Below the pieces are notes generated by a model. It saw nothing but the letters and a program-made list of their open reading frames with translations, had not been told where the DNA came from and ran no database searches. A stretch of 64,000 nucleotides of DNA from NCBI GenBank assembly GCA_965207335.1, contig OZ242267.1, forward strand, positions 310,001-374,000. Direction: 5' to 3'. Made by a program: the position numbers and the translations under genes. Positions within the stretch are counted from its first letter, which is position 1. Each line of letters opens with the position of its first letter. Shown piece by piece: positions 1 through 9,120 of this stretch. This DNA comes from G965207335 sp965207335. Its GTDB lineage: Bacteria > Pseudomonadota > Gammaproteobacteria > PS1 > Pseudothioglobaceae.

Positions 1-1082
1 GCAGTATTTGGGAAATTTGCAATATCTGGTATAGCAATAGTAGCAATATCTAAAGTTGTTGTTGTTTTCTCTGTTAAAGCATTATTGCTGTCTATGTTAT
101 AAGATATTGTTCCTGTGCTAGCATCAGTGCTAGTTAATTCACAACTTGATGTTGGGCATTGGGCATAATCAACCCTAAATTCTGACTCAGAATTACTACG
201 AATAATATTTGCTTTAAAGGTAATATATTCATCTGAATTTGTTGCTGATGAGTTTTTAACATCAACTGACCACTGCGAATTAAAAATACGCCCTGCAATT
301 TGTATAGCATTAGAGCTTGTTCTTAATGCTGATAGGAAAATTGTTCTACTAGCACCACCATTAAATATTACACTTTGTACACTATTAATTTGTATGCTAT
401 TTGTGCCAATAGTGGCATTAATAGCTTTTTGTATGTTAATATCGCTGTCATTTTGAGTATAAACACTACGAATAGTAATACTTCCTGGGTTTTCAAGCCA
501 CCCAATAAAATATTCATTATTACCATATGTTCTGGTATAGATATGCTCATCTGTTGTATTTAAGATTGTATTAGGTATATTTTGATAAACATCTTGACGC
601 AGGCTTTTTTCATCTAACCAAAGAGACCATAAGAAACCATAAACTAAGTCTCCTGCTGATATGTATGTGCCAGAGCTCTGACCTGTTTGCAATAAACTAT
701 TATAGCTAAATCCATTTGTAGAGCCTTGATATAATGCTAATTCATTAATATAATCAGCCTCCAGCACATCAAGTGTTACCTCAGAGAATGTTTGTAATAC
801 AGGTTCAGATATACCACCTAATAAACTTTCAACTAACTCTGCTGCATGTGCAGATATAATGCCAAAATAACTATTATTAGCAAATTGTTTTTCCTTGTTA
901 ATTTTATTGGGGTTATAAAAAGCAACTGATTGAGCATTACTATCTGGGGCTCCTAATGATAAACTATTAGCAGAAATAAATATTGTACTACTACTACTGC
1001 CACCTCCATCACCACCACAACCACCTAGCAATATAAAAGTAATTAAGATTATAGTATATTTTATGTGTTGTGTTATTTTCAT
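1..1082 (-). CDS. Large surface lipoprotein, 3' end beyond the window
   Basis: An open frame runs from an ATG at 1082 to the window edge without a stop (360 codons seen). The N-terminus is a lipoprotein signal: a charged start, a hydrophobic stretch, then the lipobox LLGGC with the lipidated Cys at about residue 22, followed by a Gly/Ser-rich linker (GGDGGGSSSS). The rest is rich in Asn, Ser and Thr, as in exported beta-rich surface proteins. I recognise no family domain. It lies downstream of tRNA-Lys on the same strand, separated by about 180 A+T-rich bases. Location in the outer or inner membrane cannot be decided. The reading frame is certain, the function unknown. Confidence 0.8.
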   Translation of the reverse strand, partial: MKITQHIKYTIILITFILLGGCGGDGGGSSSSTIFISANSLSLGAPDSNAQSVAFYNPNKINKEKQFANNSYFGIISAHAAELVESLLGGISEPVLQTFSEVTLDVLEADYINELALYQGSTNGFSYNSLLQTGQSSGTYISAGDLVYGFLWSLWLDEKSLRQDVYQNIPNTILNTTDEHIYTRTYGNNEYFIGWLENPGSITIRSVYTQNDSDINIQKAINATIGTNSIQINSVQSVIFNGGASRTIFLSALRTSSNAIQIAGRIFNSQWSVDVKNSSATNSDEYITFKANIIRSNSESEFRVDYAQCPTSSCELTSTDASTGTISYNIDSNNALTEKTTTTLDIATIAIPDIANFPNT

Positions 1083-1266
1083 AGTTATTAAATTATAATT
1101 TGATAAAAACAGCATTATAGGTAAATTTATTATTTTTTTTATTATATTTACAATCATAACATAAACTATAAGTGTTTACACATTTTAAATATTACTAGAG
1201 CTTATATGTATAAGTATTGTTTTTTAGTACTTTGTGCATAGCACAATCTTATAGTGAGTTATATGA

Positions 1267-1339
1267 TGGGTTGTCAGGGGTTCGAACCCTGGACCAGCGG
1301 ATTAAGAGTCCGATGCTCTACCAGCTGAGCTAACAACCC
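1267..1339 (-). tRNA. tRNA-Lys (anticodon CTT)
   Basis: On the minus strand the sequence begins GGGTTGTTAGCTCAGCTGG and folds as a cloverleaf. The acceptor GGGTTGT pairs with ACAACCC, the discriminator is A, the D-arm has GCTC/GAGC, and the T-loop is GGTTCGAACCC. The anticodon loop CTCTTAA gives CTT, which reads AAG. CCA is not encoded. The upper anticodon-stem pair is T/C and so mismatched. Confidence 0.92.
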
Positions 1340-1438
1340 AAATTATAAAACTATCATTTTATTACACTGTAAGTACTTACTTTTAATCATTAGGTAACAC
1401 AATAATTCTTGTCGAGTCAAAATTAGACTTAGTCATAA

Positions 1439-3196
1439 CTATTTATTATTTATCAATTTAATATTTAATTCTTTTAATTGTGTTTTAGAAACACTAGCAG
1501 GGGCATTTGTTAACAAGCAAGTTGCTGTTTGTGTTTTTGGAAATGCTATTACTTCACGAATAGAATCTGTTTTACTAAGTAGCATTACTAATCTATCAAT
1601 ACCAAGGGCTATACCACAGTGAGGAGGACAGCCGTACTCCAAAGCATTTAGTAAAAAACCAAATTTATCATCAGCTTCATCATCACTAATATTTAGCATT
1701 TTTAACACTTGTTTTTGCATATTAGAATTATGAATACGCACTGAACCACCACCTACTTCATAGCCATTTATCACTAAATCATAAGCTTTAGAGCCAATAT
1801 TAGTATAATCAATATTAGCAGTATTTTTTAACTCGTCTAAACTAATATTAGGTGCAGTAAAAGGGTGGTGCACAGCATTTAGTTTGTTGTCAATATTTTC
1901 AAACATTGGAAAATCAACTATCCATACAGGAGCCCATTCACTGGTGTATAAATTTAAGTCTTTACCTAATTTACCTCGTAAATTGCCTAAGGCTTCATTT
2001 ACTATTTTATTTTTATCAGCACCAAAAAATATAATATCGCCATTTTTAGCATTAGTTCTATTTATTATTTCATTTACAACATCATCAGGGATAAATTTTA
2101 AAATAGGTGATTGCAAACCATTGTCATTTAGTTTTATATAAGCCAAACCCTTAGCACCATAAATAGAGACAAATTTTGTATAATTATCAATATCTTTACG
2201 GCTTAAACTAGCACCATTTGGAACTTTTAATGCTGCTACACGGCTATTTTTATCACAAGCTGCAGATGAAAATACTTTAAAGTCAATATTTTGCATTAAA
2301 TCACTAAGCTCTACTAATTCTAGGGGAATACGCATATCTGGCTTATCTACTCCATATTTTGACATTGCTTCTTGGTAGCTTAATTGTAAAAACTTTGTTG
2401 CTAATTTAACACCTATACTATGACTAAATAATTTTCTAATCATATTTTCTATTAGGCTCATTATTACATCTTGCCCTACAAATGAAACTTCTACATCTAG
2501 TTGAGTAAATTCTGGTTGCCTATCTGCTCTTAGGTCTTCATCACGGAAACACTTAACTATTTGATAGTATTTTTCAAACCCTGACATCATTAGTAATTGT
2601 TTAAATATTTGTGGTGATTGTGGCAAGGCAAAAAAGCTGCCCGTATGGGTCCTAGATGGTACTAAATAATCTCTTGCACCCTCTGGGGTAGCTTTTGTTA
2701 AAAATGGCGTTTCAATATCTAAAAATTCATTAGAGTCCATAAAATTACGGATAAAATGTACTGCTTTAGAGCGAAGTTTTAATTTATTTTGCATGTCACT
2801 ACGCCTTAAATCTAAATAGCGATACTTTAAACGAACTTCTTCTGATATATTATTGGATTCTATTTGAAATGGTACTGGTTTTGCTTGGTTAATGACATTA
2901 ATACTATTAGCTATAATTTCAATATCACCTGTTGCTAATTTAGGATTTATCATGCCAATCTCTCTTTTAACTACTTCTCCTGATATTTGCAATACATATT
3001 CCGAGCGTACTTTTTCTGCTATGGTAAATATGGTTTTATTTTCAGGATTAACAACTACTTGTACTATACCTTTGTTGTCACGAATATCTAAAAATATCAC
3101 CCCACCATGATCGCGTCTTCTATTAACCCAACCAGCTATAGTAACATTTTTTTTTATATTTTTAATAGATATATCACTGCAATAATTTGTTCTCAT
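1439..3196 (-). CDS. aspS: Aspartyl-tRNA synthetase
   Basis: Class II synthetase that charges tRNA with aspartate; cytoplasmic, essential. The 585 residues match the usual bacterial length of about 590. An N-terminal OB-fold (GWVNRRRDHGGVIFLDIRD) is followed by motif 1 and the motif 2 region (KCFRDEDLRADRQPEFTQLD). A bacterial GAD insertion comes next, then motif 3 (GIALGIDRLVMLLS) ending in IAFPKTQTATCLL. The start MRTNYC lies just downstream of a 164-bp mini-element that separates it from the DUF502 gene, its usual operon partner. Whether it is a discriminating AspRS or also charges tRNA-Asn cannot be judged here. Confidence 0.97.
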   Translation of the reverse strand: MRTNYCSDISIKNIKKNVTIAGWVNRRRDHGGVIFLDIRDNKGIVQVVVNPENKTIFTIAEKVRSEYVLQISGEVVKREIGMINPKLATGDIEIIANSINVINQAKPVPFQIESNNISEEVRLKYRYLDLRRSDMQNKLKLRSKAVHFIRNFMDSNEFLDIETPFLTKATPEGARDYLVPSRTHTGSFFALPQSPQIFKQLLMMSGFEKYYQIVKCFRDEDLRADRQPEFTQLDVEVSFVGQDVIMSLIENMIRKLFSHSIGVKLATKFLQLSYQEAMSKYGVDKPDMRIPLELVELSDLMQNIDFKVFSSAACDKNSRVAALKVPNGASLSRKDIDNYTKFVSIYGAKGLAYIKLNDNGLQSPILKFIPDDVVNEIINRTNAKNGDIIFFGADKNKIVNEALGNLRGKLGKDLNLYTSEWAPVWIVDFPMFENIDNKLNAVHHPFTAPNISLDELKNTANIDYTNIGSKAYDLVINGYEVGGGSVRIHNSNMQKQVLKMLNISDDEADDKFGFLLNALEYGCPPHCGIALGIDRLVMLLSKTDSIREVIAFPKTQTATCLLTNAPASVSKTQLKELNIKLINNK

Positions 3197-3224
3197 TTTT
3201 AATTTTTATGTGTATAAATTTAGT

Positions 3225-3388
3225 GAGACCTTTGCATAAATAGGAATGATTAACAGAGCTCTGATTTTTGCTTAATTGATGATATTCTATCAAGCCTGCC
3301 CTAGTTGTTCTAAAGCTGGTTTGATAAAAATTATCAAGTGAGTGGAAAGCTGGGTTCTGATGATTATTCATGTTTATGCAAAGGTCTC
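3225..3388. mobile_element. 164-bp MITE-like element, copy 1
   Basis: Terminal inverted repeats GAGACCTTTGCATAAA and TTTATGCAAAGGTCTC bound a non-coding core. The element is flanked by TTAGT on both sides, which looks like a target duplication. It sits in the DUF502-aspS gap. A spurious 65-codon frame reads from it into the aspS start. Confidence 0.85.
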
Positions 3389-3395
3389 TTAGTGA

Positions 3396-4001
3396 TTATT
3401 TTACTTGTTTGTCTTCATTAGGTATTACTATGCCACCAGAAATAACTAATTTTAGGGCATCATCAACACTCATTTTTAGTTCTTTAACATCTTTTTTAGG
3501 TAGCATTATAAAAAAACCAGATGTTGGATTTGGAGTAGTTGGTATATAAATATTTACTATATCATCTCCAATTATTTTTTCTGCTTCACCGCGATAATTA
3601 CCAGTTAAAAATGCAATAGTCCATAGATCTTTTCTAGGATATTCTACTAATATTACTTTTTTAAAACTATTGTTAGAATCGTTAAGAAAGGTATCAGATA
3701 CTTGCTTTATAGAATTGTAAACTATTCTTACTATTGGTATTTTATTTAGCAATTTATTCCAGTAACCAAGTACTTTTATACCTATATAATTATTAGTCAA
3801 TAAACCGGTAATAAATACTATAACAATAACTAAAACAACACCTATACCGGGAATATCTATATTAAATATATGTGCTATTTTGTATGCATTAGGGACTATG
3901 TTATCAATTAATCCTATTAGTAATTTTAGTACGATAAAAGTAAGTCCTAAGGGTATCCATACTAATAATCCAGACATAAAATACTTACGAAAACTTTTCA
4001 T
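3396..4001 (-). CDS. DUF502 family membrane protein
   Basis: 201 residues with two hydrophobic helices (about residues 7-33 and 50-72) and a soluble C-terminal half. Its conserved features include the opening GLLVWIPLGLTF, NKIPIVRIVYNSIKQV and the Pro/Thr-rich PTTPNPTSGFF, which match the DUF502 family. The biochemical role is unknown. DUF502 genes often precede aspS in gammaproteobacteria, and that arrangement is kept here apart from the inserted mini-element. Confidence 0.85.
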   Translation of the reverse strand: MKSFRKYFMSGLLVWIPLGLTFIVLKLLIGLIDNIVPNAYKIAHIFNIDIPGIGVVLVIVIVFITGLLTNNYIGIKVLGYWNKLLNKIPIVRIVYNSIKQVSDTFLNDSNNSFKKVILVEYPRKDLWTIAFLTGNYRGEAEKIIGDDIVNIYIPTTPNPTSGFFIMLPKKDVKELKMSVDDALKLVISGGIVIPNEDKQVK

Positions 4002-4207
4002 ATATTCAAATTAAATTAGAAGCACAGATTTTATCATGTTTAAGGTCACTATATTAAGGCATTTGTGTGTATAACATTGCTTTTTAACACAAGAATGTAT
4101 CCTTAAAATTCTTAGCTTAATGTGTTTACAGTAGTTTTTACTAGAATTATAGTTTTTTTTATTGTGTATTAGGTAAAATGTCCATTTTAAATTTTTTTAA
4201 ATAAAGT

Positions 4208-4426
4208 ATGTCAAAAAGTGATTATATAGAACTAGATGGAGTAGTAAAAGAAAAAAGACCAAATACAACATTTATAGTTGAGTTAGAAAATGGTTGTGAA
4301 ATACTAGCTCATATATCAGGTAAAATGCGTAAGTATTATATTAGAATTTTACCTGGCGATAAAGTTAAAATAGAAATGACACATTATGATATGACAAAAG
4401 GCCGTATTACCTTTCGTTATAAGTAA
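4208..4426 (+). CDS. infA: Translation initiation factor IF-1
   Basis: 72 residues, the usual IF-1 length, forming one S1-type OB-fold. It carries the family core ELDGVVKEKRPNTTFIVELENG, ISGKMRKYYIRILPGDKVKIE and the ending GRITFRYK. IF-1 occupies the ribosomal A site and assists IF-2 and IF-3 at initiation. A tRNA-Leu gene follows 15 bases downstream, so the two may be co-transcribed. Confidence 0.97.
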   Translation: MSKSDYIELDGVVKEKRPNTTFIVELENGCEILAHISGKMRKYYIRILPGDKVKIEMTHYDMTKGRITFRYK

Positions 4427-4441
4427 AAAATTTGTTTTTAT

Positions 4442-4528
4442 GCCAGCATGGTGGAATTGGTAGACACGCTGGATTCAAAATCCAGTTCCTTTATAGGAGT
4501 GACGGTTCGACCCCGTCTGCTGGTACCA
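4442..4528 (+). tRNA. tRNA-Leu (anticodon CAA)
   Basis: An 87-base type II tRNA with a long variable arm. The acceptor GCCAGCA pairs with TGCTGGT (one G-T pair). The D-arm has TGGTGGAATTGGTAGACA, and the anticodon loop TTCAAAA gives CAA. The T-arm is CGGTTCGACCCCG. The 3' CCA is encoded (4526-4528). Confidence 0.95.
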
Positions 4529-4591
4529 ATAAAATTATGAATTTTAATATTTTTTAGTTAGTCAGAGTTTGTCAATTAATACTAAATTGTA

Positions 4592-4801
4592 ATGGAAGAA
4601 CTTTTACTTACAGCATTTAATCTCACATTTATAGGCTTGAGCTTTGTAGTCGGTTTTTTATGTTTATTTTTATTACTAATAAAAATAATGTCTTATATAG
4701 TAAATAAATATTTTGATAATAATACAGAAAATACCAACATAGATGAAGAAGCAGAATTTGTTATTAAAAATGCTATAAAACAACATATTAAAAATGTTTA
4801 A
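4592..4801 (+). CDS. oadG: Oxaloacetate decarboxylase gamma subunit
   Basis: 69 residues: one transmembrane helix (about residues 8-36) and a short acidic soluble tail, the plan of OadG. OadG anchors the alpha subunit to the membrane beta subunit and in known enzymes binds zinc through its tail. Assignment rests mainly on context, since the end overlaps the oadA start by 8 bases and oadB follows. OadG sequences are poorly conserved. Confidence 0.8.
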   Translation: MEELLLTAFNLTFIGLSFVVGFLCLFLLLIKIMSYIVNKYFDNNTENTNIDEEAEFVIKNAIKQHIKNV

Positions 4802-6641
4802 TTTATTTCCTAAAAAAAATAAAAAAACTGTTGACACCTCTAATGTTGGTATCACTGAGTTAGTATTTAGAGACGCACATCAATCTTTATTAGCTACTAG
4901 ACTTAGAATAGATGATATGCTTCCAATTGCTGACGCTTTAGATGATATTGGCTATTGGTCTATTGAATCTTGGGGTGGGGCAACTTTTGATTCTTGTATT
5001 CGCTATCTAGGTGAAAATCCTTGGGACAGAATCAAAGAAATTAAAAAAGTTATGCCAAAAACTAGACAACAAATGCTACTAAGAGGGCAAAACCTACTAG
5101 GCTATCGTCATTATAGTGATGATGTGGTGCGTAAATTTATTGATAAAAGCGTTGAAAATGGTATATCGGTGTTTCGTATTTTTGATGCTATGAATGATAT
5201 TAATAATTTAAAAACAGCTATTAATCAAACTTTAAAATTAAAACAGCATGCTCAAGGGACTATATCTTATACGCTAAGCCCTGTTCATACTCTAGATTTA
5301 TGGCTTGAATTAGCCAAAAAAATTGAAGATATGGGTGCAAATTCATTATGTATTAAAGATATGGCAGGCTTATTACAACCTTATGTTGCATACGAATTAA
5401 TAACTAAATTAAAAGAAAATATTAGCATACCAATTCATATGCATTGCCATGCAACCACAGGTTTATCCAGTGTAACATTAATAAAAGCTATTGAGGCTGG
5501 TGTTAATAGTGTAGATACAGCTATTGGCTCTATGAGTATGACTTATGGACATTCTGCTACTAATTCTATAGTGTCAATATTAGAACACGGCGTTAGAAAA
5601 ACAGGATTAGATTTAAAAAAACTAGCTAAGATTGATAATTATTTTCGTCCAATTAGAGCAAAATACGCTAAGTTTGAAGGCACATTAAGAGGTGTTGATT
5701 CTAGAATATTATTAGCACAAGTCCCAGGAGGCATGCTAACTAATATGGAAAATCAACTAAAAGAGCAAAATGCTTTAGACAGAATGGATGAGGTTTTACT
5801 AGAAATTCCAAAAGTTAGAAAAGATTTAGGATATATCCCTTTGGTTACTCCAACATCACAAATAGTTGGCACACAATCTGTGCTTAATGTTTTAACAGCT
5901 GAGCGTTATAAAACTATTACCAAAGAAACCATAGGAGTATTAAAAGGAGAATATGGACGAGTACCTGCACCAGTTAATAAAGAATTACAAGATAGGGCAT
6001 TAAATGGCGGCAAACTAATAACTTGCAGACCAGCAGACTTAATAGAGCCAGAATTAGCAATATTAAAAAAAGAATTAGCAAAAATTGTCAAAGAAAAATC
6101 TATAAAACTAATTGGCGACTATGATGAAAATTTATTAACTTATGCATTATTTCCCAAAGTAGCATTAACATTTTTTATAAATAAAAATAATCCAGGTTTT
6201 TTTGAAAAACCTCCGCAAGATATAGCAAATAATGGTCAAAAAGATTATTCTAATAAAGAGAATTCTTCATATACAGTATCTTTTAAAGGCAATTCTTATT
6301 CTGTACTGGTATCAGGTGGCGAGATAACAGCAATGACCCCAGAGGGCAAAATAGATGGTAAAAAGCAACAAATAAATGACAAGGTAGTTACAAATGATAT
6401 AGCAGATAATATAGATAAAACAGATATAGATACAATATCAGCACCTCTTGCAGGCAATATAATTGATGTTAAAGTAGCTAAGGGTCAAAAGATTGTAAAG
6501 GGCGATGTTTTAGTAGTATTAGAAGCTATGAAGATGGAGACTGAAATTTTAGCTACTAAATCAGGAACAATAGTAGATATTTTTGTAAATAACGATAAAA
6601 CTGTAGCTGTTGGTGATAAATTATTGACTATGATTCATTAG
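4794..6641 (+). CDS. oadA: Oxaloacetate decarboxylase alpha subunit (biotin carrier)
   Basis: 615 residues. The N-terminal carboxyltransferase TIM barrel opens with ITELVFRDAHQSLLATRLR and contains the CIKDMAGLL and HMHCHATTG metal-site motifs. A conserved carboxylase/OADA domain follows. After a low-complexity linker, the C-terminal biotinyl domain carries VLEAMKMETEI with biotinylated Lys580. The subunit moves CO2 from oxaloacetate to biotin; OadB then decarboxylates carboxybiotin and exports Na+. The start overlaps oadG and the oadB start follows by 8 bases, so the operon is tightly coupled. A pyruvate carboxylase B subunit is the alternative, but the oadG and oadB neighbours argue against it. 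Confidence 0.95.
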   Translation: MFNLFPKKNKKTVDTSNVGITELVFRDAHQSLLATRLRIDDMLPIADALDDIGYWSIESWGGATFDSCIRYLGENPWDRIKEIKKVMPKTRQQMLLRGQNLLGYRHYSDDVVRKFIDKSVENGISVFRIFDAMNDINNLKTAINQTLKLKQHAQGTISYTLSPVHTLDLWLELAKKIEDMGANSLCIKDMAGLLQPYVAYELITKLKENISIPIHMHCHATTGLSSVTLIKAIEAGVNSVDTAIGSMSMTYGHSATNSIVSILEHGVRKTGLDLKKLAKIDNYFRPIRAKYAKFEGTLRGVDSRILLAQVPGGMLTNMENQLKEQNALDRMDEVLLEIPKVRKDLGYIPLVTPTSQIVGTQSVLNVLTAERYKTITKETIGVLKGEYGRVPAPVNKELQDRALNGGKLITCRPADLIEPELAILKKELAKIVKEKSIKLIGDYDENLLTYALFPKVALTFFINKNNPGFFEKPPQDIANNGQKDYSNKENSSYTVSFKGNSYSVLVSGGEITAMTPEGKIDGKKQQINDKVVTNDIADNIDKTDIDTISAPLAGNIIDVKVAKGQKIVKGDVLVVLEAMKMETEILATKSGTIVDIFVNNDKTVAVGDKLLTMIH

Positions 6642-6649
6642 GATATTGT

Positions 6650-7771
6650 ATGGAAATTTTATGGCATCAAACAGGTTTATATCAATTAACTATTGGAGAG
6701 TTTGTAATGCTGATAGTTGGTTTATTGTTATTATATTTAGCAATAGCCAAAAAATTTGAACCATTATTATTATTACCTATTGGCTTTGGGGCTATATTAA
6801 GTAATATACCTGGAGTTGATATAGCAACTGGTAGTGGTATTTTACATGTATTATATGAAGTTGGAGTTACTACAGCTGTTTTTCCATTATTAATTTTTAT
6901 GGGTGTTGGTGCTTTGACTGATTTTTCGCCACTACTTTCAAATCCAAAAACTTTATTATTAGGTGCAGCCGCACAATTTGGTATTTTTGCAACATTTTTA
7001 GGTGCAATATTTTTAAGTGCTGTAGGAATATTTGATTTTAGTATAAAAGATGCTGCTGCCATTAGCATTATAGGCGGTGCTGATGGACCTACTTCTATTT
7101 ATGTTGCCTCTAAATTATCGCCTGATTTACTGGGTGCTATTGCTGTTGCATCTTACTCTTACATGGCATTAGTACCACTTATTCAACCGCCTATTATGCG
7201 TTTGTTGACCAACGAAAAAGAACGACAAATAGTTATGAAACAACTAAGAGTAGTGTCAAAAACTGAAAAAATAATTTTCCCATTATTATTGTTATTATTG
7301 GTAGGCTTATTGTTACCAGATGCACTACCACTTATTGGCATGTTTACTTTTGGTAATTTAATGAGAGAATCTGGGGTAGTAGATAGATTAAGCAATACTG
7401 CTCAAAACTCATTAATCAACATAGTTACAATATTTTTAGGCTTAGCTGTTGGGTCGCAACTTATGGCAGATAGTTTTTTGCGTTTTGATACCTTAGGAAT
7501 TTTATTACTAGGAATGGTAGCCTTTGCTATCGGCACAGCATCTGGTGTTATTATGGCGAAAATAATGAATATATTTAGTAAAAATAAAATTAACCCATTA
7601 ATTGGCTCGGCTGGAGTATCTGCTGTTCCTATGGCGGCTAGAGTATCTAATAAAGTTGGCTTAGAATCAAATCCTAATAATTTTTTATTAATGCATGCTA
7701 TGGGGCCTAATGTAGCAGGAGTTATAGGCTCTGCCATAGCAGCTGGTATTATGATTCAATTCTTAGGTTAA
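6650..7771 (+). CDS. oadB: Oxaloacetate decarboxylase beta subunit, Na+ pump
   Basis: 373 residues with about nine hydrophobic segments. The conserved GGADGPTSIYVASKLSP and the C-terminal GVSAVPMAARVSNKVG and NFLLMHAMGPNVAGVIGSA are typical of OadB/GcdB. The subunit decarboxylates carboxybiotin on OadA and couples this to outward Na+ transport across the inner membrane. It implies a sodium-driven component in the energetics of this cell. It is the last gene of oadGAB; a palindrome at 7787 follows. Confidence 0.95.
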   Translation: MEILWHQTGLYQLTIGEFVMLIVGLLLLYLAIAKKFEPLLLLPIGFGAILSNIPGVDIATGSGILHVLYEVGVTTAVFPLLIFMGVGALTDFSPLLSNPKTLLLGAAAQFGIFATFLGAIFLSAVGIFDFSIKDAAAISIIGGADGPTSIYVASKLSPDLLGAIAVASYSYMALVPLIQPPIMRLLTNEKERQIVMKQLRVVSKTEKIIFPLLLLLLVGLLLPDALPLIGMFTFGNLMRESGVVDRLSNTAQNSLINIVTIFLGLAVGSQLMADSFLRFDTLGILLLGMVAFAIGTASGVIMAKIMNIFSKNKINPLIGSAGVSAVPMAARVSNKVGLESNPNNFLLMHAMGPNVAGVIGSAIAAGIMIQFLG

Positions 7772-7786
7772 CAATATTAAATAAGG

Positions 7787-7804
7787 GTCTTAACTAGTTA
7801 AGAC
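7787..7804. terminator. Perfect palindrome after oadB, possible weak terminator
   Basis: GTCTTAACTAGTTAAGAC is a perfect 18-base palindrome 15 bases after the oadB stop. No clean T-run follows, so it could instead be a protein-binding site in front of marC. Confidence 0.4.
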
Positions 7805-7837
7805 TATTAAATAATTATTTAAAAATAAAAAATCTAA

Positions 7838-8467
7838 ATGCTTGATACTGCTATTATCGCTACAGCTACTTTTTTTGCCACAATAGGTCCTATTGATGTA
7901 GTTGCAGTATTTGTTGTACTAACAGCTACTGAAACGGCTAAATATAGGCGTGTTATGGCAATTCGTTGTATATTAATTGCTACTGCTATTTTACTTGTAT
8001 TTGCACTTTTTGGAGAGGCGTTACTATCTAGTTTAGATATATCTATAGCCGCACTTAGAACAGCTGGTGGCATATTATTATTGCTAATTGCTATTGAGAT
8101 GGTATTTGCCCGCTCATCTGGGGCTACTACTACAACTTATGAAGAAGAAAAAGAAGCAGAGACAAAACAGGATATTTCTGTATTCCCATTAGCAACTCCG
8201 CTAATAGCAGGACCTGGTGCAATGGGGGCTGCTATTTTACTTATGGCAAATACACAAGGCGATATTTTATTACAAATAATGGTAATTGCATCACTGTTAC
8301 TAGTTTTGTTTGTAACATTAATAGCATTGCTTTTAGCTGGTAAAATACAAAAGTTTTTAGGTATAACAGGAGTACAAGTTATAAGTAGGGTTTTGGGTGT
8401 TTTGTTGTCTGTTTTAGCTGTTCAGTTTATTTTTGATGGTATTAAAGAAAGCGGTTTGTTAAGCTAA
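7838..8467 (+). CDS. marC: MarC family integral membrane protein
   Basis: 209 residues with six hydrophobic segments. Family signatures are the early ATFFATIGPIDVVAVF stretch (NP/GPI-type half helix), the central PLATPLIAGPGAMGAAILL, and the C-terminal ISRVLGVLLSVLAVQFIFDGI. MarC/UPF0056 proteins are inner-membrane proteins of unsettled function; the original link with multiple antibiotic resistance in E. coli is not supported by later work. It follows oadB by 66 bases and may have its own promoter. Confidence 0.88.
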   Translation: MLDTAIIATATFFATIGPIDVVAVFVVLTATETAKYRRVMAIRCILIATAILLVFALFGEALLSSLDISIAALRTAGGILLLLIAIEMVFARSSGATTTTYEEEKEAETKQDISVFPLATPLIAGPGAMGAAILLMANTQGDILLQIMVIASLLLVLFVTLIALLLAGKIQKFLGITGVQVISRVLGVLLSVLAVQFIFDGIKESGLLS

Positions 8468-8572
8468 TAAAAATATTTATTACTTAGAATAAAATTTATT
8501 ATAAATACTATTGCGTAATAACTTAAACTCTTAGTGTTAACACTTGTTATTTATAAGTCTTAATGTAAAATG

Positions 8573-8600
8573 TTAAAACTCTATCAATAAATAGTATAAT
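8573..8600 (+). promoter_or_regulatory. Possible promoter of the first peptide precursor
   Basis: A perfect TATAAT at 8595-8600 has TTAAAA 16 bases upstream. Between it and the gene lie two direct copies of AGTTATGAT (8621-8629 and 8637-8645), 16 bases apart, which could be an activator or repressor site. In DNA this A+T-rich such matches are common. Confidence 0.3.
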
Positions 8601-8682
8601 GTAAACTAATTTATGTATAAAGTTATGATGCGGTGTAGTTATGATAATATATAATTATTTTTAAAATAAAAATGGAATAAAA

Positions 8683-9075
8683 ATGAAAAAACATTATATT
8701 TATAAAAAGTTTTATAATAAAGAATTTCGTGCCCGTTTGTTGCGTAATGATGAAACTGCAATACGCGAATTAACTGATGAAAGTATTGCAAACAACTTAT
8801 ATGATAAAAGTATTAGCATAAATAAAGCTATGCAATATAAAGTTGTTAAATCAGCAAAAGACACTACATATTTTATAATACCTTATATTAAGGATTCACA
8901 ATATCTTAATTTACAACAAGTTAACGCTGGTCTTGATAATGCTTCTACGGCTTTCTGTGTAAGTACATTAGGGTCTCTAGGAACTGAATCTTCTACTGTA
9001 GGTAGTTTTTCTAGTACTTCTACTCTTGGTTCTGCTTCTTCTGTAACTAATGATAAAAAAGATTGGGTTTCCTAA
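8683..9075 (+). CDS. NHLP-type RiPP precursor peptide 1
   Basis: 130 residues. Residues 1-83 resemble the nitrile-hydratase-alpha-like leader (NHLP) family: FRARLLRNDETAIREL, then YKVVKSAKDTTYFIIP, then a short helix ending in VNAG, the usual Gly/Ala-Gly processing point. The core (about 84-130) is Ser/Thr/Gly-rich with STLGSLGT and SSTVGSFSSTSTLGS motifs and one Cys. Four other genes here share the leader (27330, 27717, 28135, 41829). No known maturase (LanM, YcaO, radical SAM) adjoins it; a convergent membrane operon with an FGE-like protein lies 210 bases away. The leader match is clear; modification is inferred. Confidence 0.8.
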   Translation: MKKHYIYKKFYNKEFRARLLRNDETAIRELTDESIANNLYDKSISINKAMQYKVVKSAKDTTYFIIPYIKDSQYLNLQQVNAGLDNASTAFCVSTLGSLGTESSTVGSFSSTSTLGSASSVTNDKKDWVS

Positions 9076-9077
9076 TT

Positions 9078-9118
9078 TTTCTGGCATTAAATAACTACTA
9101 CCTTTTTTATTATTATAA
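9078..9118. pseudogene. Fragment resembling the FGE-like gene 3' region
   Basis: About 40 bases just after precursor 1 resemble positions about 9381-9418 inside the FGE-like gene, in the same orientation. Read on the minus strand they encode KGSSYLMPEK, against KGGSYLMPEE in the intact gene. This is probably a scrap of a second FGE-like gene or of a local duplication. Confidence 0.5.
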
Positions 9119-9120
9119 TC

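Noticed and set aside
3174..3371. Recurring small frames beginning MNNHQNPAFHSLDNF (also ending near 17779, 18230 and 30265)
   Set aside because: They are read through the mini-element itself. The repeated protein sequence reflects DNA repeat copies; there is no ribosome binding site, and one copy runs into the aspS start.
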